A program made the position numbers and the translations under genes. Positions 55,301 to 64,000 of a stretch of DNA of 64,000 bases are shown one piece after another (position 1 is the stretch's first letter; each line of letters opens with the position of its first letter). This DNA comes from Verrucomicrobiales bacterium (GTDB taxonomy: Bacteria; Verrucomicrobiota; Verrucomicrobiia; Verrucomicrobiales; DEV007), in NCBI GenBank assembly GCA_029213195.1, contig JARGNI010000017.1, positions 44,977 through 108,976 of the forward strand, read 5' to 3'. The notes under the pieces were generated by a model. That model made no database searches. It worked only from the letters and a program-made list of their open reading frames with translations, and was not told where the DNA came from.

Positions 55301-56485
55301 CTTGAGTCGACGAATGATGAATGGCTCGAAAAGAACGAGGGCCATCTTCTTCGGAAGACCACACTGGTGAAGACCGAGCTCGGGTCCAATCACGATGACG
55401 GAACGACCGGAGTAGTCGACTCGCTTACCAAGAAGGTTCTGACGGAAACGTCCGCCCTTACCCTTGAGCATGTCGGAAAGCGACTTGAGGGCACGATTCC
55501 CAGCACCGGTGACGGCACGACCATGACGACCGTTGTCGAAGAGGGCGTCGACTGCCTCCTGCAACATCCGCTTCTCATTTCGGATGATGACATCGGGAGT
55601 CTTCAGCTGAAGAAGGTTCTTGAGACGGTTGTTTCGGTTGATGACCCGACGATAGAGATCGTTGAGGTCAGAAGTCGCGAAACGTCCACCCTCCAGAGGG
55701 ACGAGAGGACGAAGGTCTGGTGGAATTACAGGAAGCACCTCGAGAATCATCCACTCGGGACGAGTGTTCGAGTAATGAAATCCCTGGGCGAGCTTGAGTC
55801 GCTTGGCGAGCTTCTTCCGCACCTGCTTGGAGCGGGTTTTGCCCATGGCTTCTTCCAGCTCTACAATCAGATCCGGGAGAACGATTCGACCAAGAAGATC
55901 GCGAACCGCTTCGGCACCCATTCCAGCTTCGAAGCCTTCGACGCCATACTCTTCCTGAGCATCGCGAAATTCGAGTTCCGTAAGAAGCTGTCCCGGCTCC
56001 AACGGAGTGCTACCTGGATCGATAACAATGTAGTCCTCGTAGTAAATGACGCGCTCCAGCTGGCGAGCACTCATGTCGAGCATGAGACCGATGCGCGAAG
56101 GCATACACTTGTAGAACCAGATGTGTGAAACAGCGACAGCAAGTTCGATGTGCCCCATGCGCTCGCGACGAACACGAGAAAGGGTCACCTCAACACCACA
56201 ACGGTCACAAACCGTTCCCTTGTGCTTGATTCGCTTGTACTTTCCGCAAGCACACTCCCAGTCCTTGGTCGGACCGAAAATACGTTCACAGAAGAGACCA
56301 CCTTTTTCCGGCTTGAACGTCCGGTAGTTGATGGTCTCGGGGTTCTTCACTTCGCCGCGACTCCAGGAACGGATCGTTTCGGGGTTGGCGACCGTGATAC
56401 GGACGTGATCGAAGCTATCGGACTTGCGTTCAAGGCCGAAAATCTCGTCCAGATGAGTTTCAGAGCTTAAGGTTGGGACAGACAC
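52316..56485 (-). CDS. rpoC: DNA-directed RNA polymerase subunit beta'
   Basis: A 1389-residue beta' subunit. The start is GTG at 56485, with CCACC 7 bases upstream in place of a Shine-Dalgarno. The N-terminal zinc site uses Cys78, Cys80, Cys93 and Cys96 ([19 protein letters not shown]). The catalytic NADFDGDQ motif is near residue 470. The second zinc site ([13 protein letters not shown]) is near 895. The tail is acidic ([10 protein letters not shown]). It follows rpoB with a 51-base gap. Length and order of motifs are normal. Confidence 0.98.
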   Translation of the reverse strand: MSVPTLSSETHLDEIFGLERKSDSFDHVRITVANPETIRSWSRGEVKNPETINYRTFKPEKGGLFCERIFGPTKDWECACGKYKRIKHKGTVCDRCGVEVTLSRVRRERMGHIELAVAVSHIWFYKCMPSRIGLMLDMSARQLERVIYYEDYIVIDPGSTPLEPGQLLTELEFRDAQEEYGVEGFEAGMGAEAVRDLLGRIVLPDLIVELEEAMGKTRSKQVRKKLAKRLKLAQGFHYSNTRPEWMILEVLPVIPPDLRPLVPLEGGRFATSDLNDLYRRVINRNNRLKNLLQLKTPDVIIRNEKRMLQEAVDALFDNGRHGRAVTGAGNRALKSLSDMLKGKGGRFRQNLLGKRVDYSGRSVIVIGPELGLHQCGLPKKMALVLFEPFIIRRLKELGYVHTVRSAKKLIERKTPEVWDILEEVTKGHPVLLNRAPTLHRLSIQAFEPVLIEGSAIRVHPLVCTAYNADFDGDQMAVHVPLSVEAQMEARMLMLAPNNIFTPSSGKPITTPSQDITLGSYFLTYCRLIPLRDPDLEPKLPLFADTSEVEFAVANRSIDMHDPIRMRNPDFGKDERIFGDKERKIIITTAGRVRFNEIWPEELGFFNETAGKKQLSDIIWRCYQTAGQDGTVKSLDALKSLGFKEATRSGTSVGIFDMIIPDEKEVEVQQASAEVQKANDQYRAGVITNKERYNKIVDIWTHAGDEITKALFRTIEHNAGKDLPSPLFMMVDSGARGNRQQIKQLSGMRGLMAKPSGEIIERPIISNFRSGLSVLEYFISTHGARKGLADTALKTADSGYMTRKLVDVAQDVIITEQDCGTANGITVKSIYEGDEEVVDLKTRIYGRVAAEKVVNGDETVVTPGDMIDEEVALRLNDIGHEQLKIRSVLTCESRRGCCAKCYGMNLATNEMAKVGEAVGIVAAQSIGEPGTQLTMRTFHVGGVASGTFKQPIIKVKSKGVVHYNNLRTVETPDKTFVALNKNGTISIHDKDGRELESYNIVSGSEIRIADNAEIKKGATLATWDPYSVPVITEKAGKIVFRDMIQGITLDTEIDKETNTKGLVVIEHKEDLHPQILIVDPKSGDELATYSIPTGAHLSVKEGQKVEGGGQLAKTPRKVSETKDITGGLPRVAELFEARKPKEVAEIAKIDGEVSLGGTVRAKRKLIVTDADSGEQEEHLIPLGKHYLVQPGDTVHKGQKLTEGAVIPHDILEILGPHALMEHLVSEVQDVYRLQGVEINDKHIEIIIRQMLRKVRITDPGDTQFLWGDQIEKTTFEVINADITEQGGKPAEGEPVLLGITKASLETDSFISAASFQDTTRVLTEASTLGKLDYLRGFKENVIMGHLIPAGTGFTTTRNIRVEEYVTAEELAKAKEEAEKTEEEEVLEELA

Positions 56486-56536
56486 GGTAGTAGGTGGCTT
56501 GAGGTTGGAAGAAGAGAGTTGGACTGAGATGGAAAA

Positions 56537-60391
<3,855 letters not shown>

Positions 60392-60650
60392 ATTCGCGCT
60401 GGTAGGTTGGGTCTGGGTGCCGTCTCGAAGCCTCGAAATTCAAGATTCACAAAACACCCCCTGACACCTGTACAGGGGGCTACGCTGTGAAGCCAAAAGC
60501 CGAGCCGTCTAACCGCGAGACGACGAAGCCCGGATGCATCCAAGCAACCGGGATTCGACGTCCGTTACGAGATAGGGTTCGGTGAAAAGGCGTGCACTTC
60601 CTCTAGACTGACTACGATTGGATCAAGAAAAAAATAGGAAAAAAGAAGAA
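60392..60650 (-). promoter_or_regulatory. Structured rpoB leader region
   Basis: About 260 bases lie between the rplL terminator and the rpoB start. Two hairpins can be drawn: CCCCCTG (60457-60463) with CAGGGGG (60473-60479), and CCCGG (60529-60533) with CCGGG (60548-60552). The gap is long for a beta operon and probably holds an rpoB promoter and an mRNA leader. I could not pick a confident promoter. No ORF is supported. Confidence 0.45.
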
Positions 60651-60680
60651 AAACGTCCGGCTCCGAAGAGCCGGACGTTT
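60651..60680 (-). terminator. Rho-independent terminator between rplL and rpoB
   Basis: A perfect 13-base stem (AAACGTCCGGCTC at 60651-60663 and GAGCCGGACGTTT at 60668-60680) with a 4-base CGAA loop, TTCG on the transcribed RNA. On the minus strand it is followed by a T-rich run (complement of the A-rich 60627-60653). It lies 14 bases after the rplL stop. It is likely a partial terminator that sets the ratio of ribosomal protein to polymerase subunit synthesis. Confidence 0.9.
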
Positions 60681-60694
60681 TTATAAAGTTTGGA

Positions 60695-61075
60695 CTACTT
60701 GAGTTCGACTTCTGCGCCGGCCTCTTCGAGTTTGCCCTTGATCTCTTCGGCTTCGTCCTTGGACGCACCCTCTTTGATCGTTTCAGGAGCGCTCTCGACA
60801 ATCTTCTTCGCGTCAGCAAGACCGAGTCCGGAGATTGCCTCACGAACTGCCTTAATCACGGCGATCTTGTTGTCTCCGAAGGATTTGAGAACCACATCAA
60901 AGGAATCTTTCTCCTCTGCTGCTTCTTCTCCGCCACCACCACCAGCGGCTACGGCGACGGCTGCGGGTGCTGCTGCACTCACACCCCACTTCTCTTCGAG
61001 GGCCTTAACGAGGTCAGCGACCTCGAGAACGGTAAGTCCGCTCAACTGTTCTACCAATGCATCTGTATCTGCCAT
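60695..61075 (-). CDS. rplL: 50S ribosomal protein L7/L12
   Basis: A 126-residue L7/L12. The N-terminal dimerisation part ([20 protein letters not shown]) leads to a flexible Ala/Gly hinge (about residues 32-55, with a Gly run) and the C-terminal domain ([40 protein letters not shown]). It forms the L7/L12 stalk that recruits translation factors. CCACCC lies 6 bases before the ATG; no Shine-Dalgarno is seen. Confidence 0.98.
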   Translation of the reverse strand: MADTDALVEQLSGLTVLEVADLVKALEEKWGVSAAAPAAVAVAAGGGGGEEAAEEKDSFDVVLKSFGDNKIAVIKAVREAISGLGLADAKKIVESAPETIKEGASKDEAEEIKGKLEEAGAEVELK

Positions 61076-61212
61076 ATTTTTGGGTGGGTATCGTCGAATC
61101 GAAAAGCGTCTCGATAATTAAAAGGCTGCGCTCAGCCTGCGACAAGGAACCCGGTTTTGTTTTGTTGGGATCGCAGATTCCACCAGGAATCCACAAATTC
61201 GAAATTTTCTGT

Positions 61213-61725
61213 TTATCCTTGGTCCGACTTTGCCTGAAGCACACGAGCCAACGCCGAGCCGGGCTCGTTGATGACCGTAACCATCCGCTGGGCGGGCTGG
61301 TTGAGAACTCCCAGGAGAGTCGCCTGAAGAATTTCCATGGGGGGAAGATCGGCAAGCGCCTTGACCTTTGCTTCGTCGAGCAATTCCCCATCGAGAACAC
61401 CTCCGCGAATCTCAGGCTTTCCGGACGCCTTCGAAAAGGTTTTCAGGACTTTGGCTGCGGAGCAGACGTCGCTTTCGCCCGTCACCACCGCAGTCTGACC
61501 CGTGAGATACTCCGAGAGTCCTTCGGGATACTCCGCAGAAGTTGCCGCCTTGCGAACAAAGGTGTTTTTCGCCACCTGGAATTTCGCACCGACTTCTTTG
61601 AGTTGCTTTCGGAGGTCCTCAAATTGAGGAACCGTCATGCCGCCGTATTCGGCAACAAGGAGAAAGGGGGATTCGTTGATCCGCTCGAGGAGCTCGTCAA
61701 TAATGACCTGTTTGACTTCTTTCAT
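61213..61725 (-). CDS. rplJ: 50S ribosomal protein L10
   Basis: A 170-residue L10 with KQVIIDELLERINESPFLLV at the start, YGGMTVPQFEDLRKQLKEVG, KFQVAKNTFVRKAA and GQTAVVTGESDV; the C-terminal helix that binds L7/L12 follows (residues about 135-170). It anchors the stalk to 23S rRNA and in many bacteria controls its own operon. The gap upstream of the gene is only 45 bases, too short for a large L10 leader. ACCACG precedes the ATG by 8 bases. Confidence 0.96.
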   Translation of the reverse strand: MKEVKQVIIDELLERINESPFLLVAEYGGMTVPQFEDLRKQLKEVGAKFQVAKNTFVRKAATSAEYPEGLSEYLTGQTAVVTGESDVCSAAKVLKTFSKASGKPEIRGGVLDGELLDEAKVKALADLPPMEILQATLLGVLNQPAQRMVTVINEPGSALARVLQAKSDQG

Positions 61726-61770
61726 TGTCTTACGTGGTTCAAATTTTTCTTTTCAATGAGTGGATCCTGA

Positions 61771-62466
61771 TCAGTTCCACGCAGACACATCAACCTTTAC
61801 TCCTGGCGACATGGTTCCGGCCAAGGCACCTCCCACAATGAAGATTCCTTTCGCCGTGGCAGGTCGTGCCCCATTCACGGACTCGATCACAGCCTGACCG
61901 TTTTCGATCAAAGCCGCTTCATCAAAGGACGCTTTTCCAACGGGAACCGAGATGTTTCCATTCTTGTCGAGCTTGAAGTCGACTCGACCGGCTTTCACCG
62001 CCTTCACGGCTGCAGCAGTATCTTCCGTGACCGTTCCAGTCTTGGGATTCGGCATGAGACCGCGGGGTCCCAGCTGCCTACCCAACTTACGCACTTCCGA
62101 CATGGCTGCCGGAGTCGCGATCACTGCATCGAAATCCATCATTCCGCCCTGGACTTCCTTGATCAGGCTCTCGAAGCCGACGTGGTCCGCTCCCGCGTTC
62201 TTAGCCTCGGTAGCCGCTTCGCCCTCCGCGAAAACGAGAACCTTGACCTCTTTACCGCTTCCGTGAGGAAGAGGGCAGGTGCCCCGCACCATCTGATCGG
62301 ACTGCCGGGGATCCACTCCCATGCGGAAGGTGATGGTGACCGTCTGGTCAAACTTGGGGGAAGGAAACTTCTTCACAAGTGAAACCGCTTCGTCGAGCGA
62401 ATACACCTTCTCCGAGTCGACGAGCTCGGCGGCCTTCTGGTATCTTTTACTTCTTTTTTTTGCCAT
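61771..62466 (-). CDS. rplA: 50S ribosomal protein L1
   Basis: The start is the ATG at 62466 (MAKKRSKRYQKAAELVDSEK), giving 231 residues. The motifs TVTITFRMGVDPRQSDQMVR, GTCPLPHGSGKEVKVLVFA, GADHVGFESLIKEVQGGMMD and LGPRGLMPNPKTGTVTED are standard for L1. It binds the 23S rRNA at the exit-site stalk and in many bacteria represses the L11-L1 operon. It follows rplK with 91 bases between. Confidence 0.98.
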   Translation of the reverse strand: MAKKRSKRYQKAAELVDSEKVYSLDEAVSLVKKFPSPKFDQTVTITFRMGVDPRQSDQMVRGTCPLPHGSGKEVKVLVFAEGEAATEAKNAGADHVGFESLIKEVQGGMMDFDAVIATPAAMSEVRKLGRQLGPRGLMPNPKTGTVTEDTAAAVKAVKAGRVDFKLDKNGNISVPVGKASFDEAALIENGQAVIESVNGARPATAKGIFIVGGALAGTMSPGVKVDVSAWN

Positions 62467-62557
62467 GGTATTGGTGCAGTGCAAACGGATGGGTTACACC
62501 CTCCTGCTTCTTGGTTTACCAAATTCAAAGAGGAAGGCATGGAGGCCTTCCTGAAAC

Positions 62558-62983
62558 TTAATCGACGATTTCCAACCCCATCTGGCGGGCTGTTCCGGCA
62601 AGAATGCGGCAAGCCACTTCCTCGTCGTCCGTATTGAGATCGTCCATCTTGACGCGAGCCACTTCGATGAGCTTTTCACGACTCAGGGTGCCGACCTTCA
62701 CCTTGTGAGGCTCACCGGACCCGGAGGCGATGTTGGCCGCCTTCTTGAGAAGAATCGCTGCGGGCGGCTTCTTCGTGATGAAGCTGAAACTCTTGTCCGC
62801 GTAGACACTGATCACCACCGGGAGAATATCTCCAGCGTTCTGCTGCGTCTCTGCATTGAATGCCTTACAGAACTCCATGATATTCACCCCTGCCTGACCG
62901 AGAGCCGGACCGACTGGAGGAGATGGATTCGCCTGACCGGCAGGAATCTGCAATTTCAATTGTTGTACCACTTCTTTTGCCAT
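62558..62983 (-). CDS. rplK: 50S ribosomal protein L11
   Basis: The start is the ATG at 62983 ([20 protein letters not shown]), giving the usual 141 residues. Features are [40 protein letters not shown] and a C-terminal domain with [21 protein letters not shown]11 binds the GTPase-associated region of 23S rRNA and is needed for RelA-type stringent response. The 16 residues upstream in the longer frame are not family-like. Confidence 0.98.
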   Translation of the reverse strand: MAKEVVQQLKLQIPAGQANPSPPVGPALGQAGVNIMEFCKAFNAETQQNAGDILPVVISVYADKSFSFITKKPPAAILLKKAANIASGSGEPHKVKVGTLSREKLIEVARVKMDDLNTDDEEVACRILAGTARQMGLEIVD

Positions 62984-63049
62984 CGTGCTGCTTTCTAAAT
63001 TGTAAGTTTGGATCTCAAATGCCAGGGGCACCGAGTCCTGGAAACCGAC

Positions 63050-63619
63050 TTAGCCGTTCTCGACCTGCCAGTATTCCAATGGGACAAGCGTCTCTCGTCC
63101 GAAAATGTTGACCGAAACCATGAGTTCGCCCTTGTCTTCGTTGACCTCGGCAATAACGCCGTTCTGGCCCTGGAAGGGACCGTCGGATACGACCACAGTG
63201 TCTCCCACCTCGTATTCCACGGCCGGCTTGATACTTCCTTCCCGCTCCTTGATCTGAGCAAGCATGCCCTCGACCTCATGCATGGGCATGGGCATGGGAT
63301 GGTCCTTGGTTCCTGCGAAATTGATGACCCCATCCGTTTCCTGAATGAAATACCAGGTCCGATCGACCAGGGTATTGTCCTCGTGGAGGAGGTGCATGTT
63401 GATGATGATGTACCCCGGAAAGAACTTCCGGTTGGCCTCGCGCTTCTGACCCGCTTTCACCTCGGAGACGCGCTCCTGCGGAACAAGCACTTCAAAGATA
63501 ATATCGCCAGCCTCTTCGGCCTCGATTCGACGTTCGATGCTGTCACGCACCTTCAGCTCCTGGCCGGAGAGAACGTGAACGACATACCACTGGTCGCTGG
63601 GTTGAGGAATGGTTGGCAT
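63050..63619 (-). CDS. nusG: Transcription termination/antitermination protein NusG
   Basis: A 189-residue NusG. The NGN domain has WYVVHVLSGQELKVRDSIER, VLVPQERVSEVKAGQK and FFPGYIIINMHL. The C-terminal KOW domain has VGDTVVVSDGPFQGQNGVIA and an EVNEDKGELMVSVNIFGRET segment. It binds RNA polymerase and links it to the ribosome or Rho. It lies 27 bases after secE. Confidence 0.97.
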   Translation of the reverse strand: MPTIPQPSDQWYVVHVLSGQELKVRDSIERRIEAEEAGDIIFEVLVPQERVSEVKAGQKREANRKFFPGYIIINMHLLHEDNTLVDRTWYFIQETDGVINFAGTKDHPMPMPMHEVEGMLAQIKEREGSIKPAVEYEVGDTVVVSDGPFQGQNGVIAEVNEDKGELMVSVNIFGRETLVPLEYWQVENG

Positions 63620-63646
63620 GATGAGGAAAGAGAAAAGCGACCAGTT

Positions 63647-63862
63647 CTAAAAACCAGTGGTCAAAAAGGTCATGAAATTCCGCATTGCGAAATCAATCGT
63701 CGCCACATACGCCCCAAGAAGGACCATGGCAATCAAAACAACAACGGTCGAATCGATGAGCTGCTTGTATTTCTTGAACCCCTTTTCTTTGGGATCCCAG
63801 GGCCACGTCGCTTTCCGCAACTCCCCTTTCACTTCTCCGAAGTATTTGATCAGCTTTTTCAT
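63647..63862 (-). CDS. secE: Preprotein translocase subunit SecE
   Basis: A 71-residue short SecE with one membrane helix (about residues 39-58) after the conserved amphipathic start YFGEVKGELRKATWPWDPKE. It is an essential part of the SecYEG channel in the inner membrane. The single-helix form is the common one outside enterobacteria. The order tRNA-Trp, secE, nusG, rplK is the usual bacterial arrangement. Confidence 0.95.
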   Translation of the reverse strand: MKKLIKYFGEVKGELRKATWPWDPKEKGFKKYKQLIDSTVVVLIAMVLLGAYVATIDFAMRNFMTFLTTGF

Positions 63863-63945
63863 CGAATCTTTAAATTGTTGCCGAGGATGAGTTTTTCAGT
63901 CTCAGAGAATCACATCCTCCGAGCTTGGTTGCCATTTTCAGAAGC

Positions 63946-64000
63946 TGGCAGGGCAGCCGAGACTCGAACTCGGAACCAACGGTTTTGGAGACCGCTACTC
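63946..64000 (-). tRNA. tRNA-Trp (CCA anticodon), 5' end cut by window edge
   Basis: The minus strand shows an anticodon stem-loop with CTCCAAA in the loop (anticodon CCA), a variable region, a T arm CCGAG-TTCGAGT-CTCGG, an acceptor 3' strand CTGCCCT, discriminator G and an encoded CCA end. The anticodon and the G discriminator identify tRNA-Trp. The D arm and 5' acceptor strand lie beyond the right edge. The gene is 83 bases upstream of secE. Confidence 0.93.

Overview
The window looks like a chromosomal segment of a PVC-group bacterium, most likely a member of the Verrucomicrobiota. Three things point there: two modules pairing a DUF1549/DUF1553 protein with a DUF1501 protein (typical of Planctomycetes and Verrucomicrobia), an SHD1 domain and PQQ-type beta-propeller of the kind common in that group, and conserved core genes of ordinary bacterial type. 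Coding density is high. No insertion sequence, prophage, CRISPR array or integrase was seen. The lineage is an inference from gene content, not a phylogenetic result.

Layout. 1-1.0 kb: an AEC-type permease (cut by the left edge) and a small membrane protein. 1.2-2.0 kb: a PstS-like phosphate-binding protein gene broken by one in-frame TGA. 2.0-5.4 kb: first DUF1501 + DUF1549/DUF1553 module. 5.6-8.1 kb: an MBL-fold hydrolase divergent from recN. 8.2-14.7 kb (minus strand): a stress block transcribed as STAS protein, SpoIIE-type phosphatase, grpE, dnaJ, then a secreted M1 aminopeptidase with HEAT-like repeats. 14.8-18.3 kb: a lipoprotein, mazG, rsmE and an alpha/beta hydrolase. 18.3-25.8 kb: a secreted protein coupled to gltB, and a DASS-family transporter. 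25.9-28.6 kb: leuS, whose editing domain carries a palindromic insertion. 28.6-33.2 kb (minus strand): a tight four-gene set of type III polyketide synthase, RND/MMPL exporter, UbiE-like methyltransferase and YceI-like protein, probably making and exporting a lipid-like polyketide. 33.4-43.2 kb: secreted degradation-type proteins (PQQ propeller, heparinase-like lyase, second DUF1549/DUF1501 module, esterase-like hydrolase). 43.2-50.3 kb: ispD, yqeY, a DUF3592-like protein, an HDAC-like deacetylase, polA, a DUF1460 protein and a PhnA-type zinc ribbon.

50.4-64.0 kb (minus strand) is the transcription/translation block, read as tRNA-Trp, secE, nusG, rplK, rplA, rplJ, rplL, terminator, rpoB, rpoC, terminator, rpsB, hairpin, tsf, terminator. 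Most starts in this block have no Shine-Dalgarno sequence; several instead have a CCACC/CCTACC-like motif 6-9 bases before the start codon.

The most interesting items are the type III PKS/exporter operon, the in-frame TGA in the PstS-like gene, the palindromic repeat inside leuS, and the recurrent C-rich motif in front of ribosomal and RNA polymerase genes.
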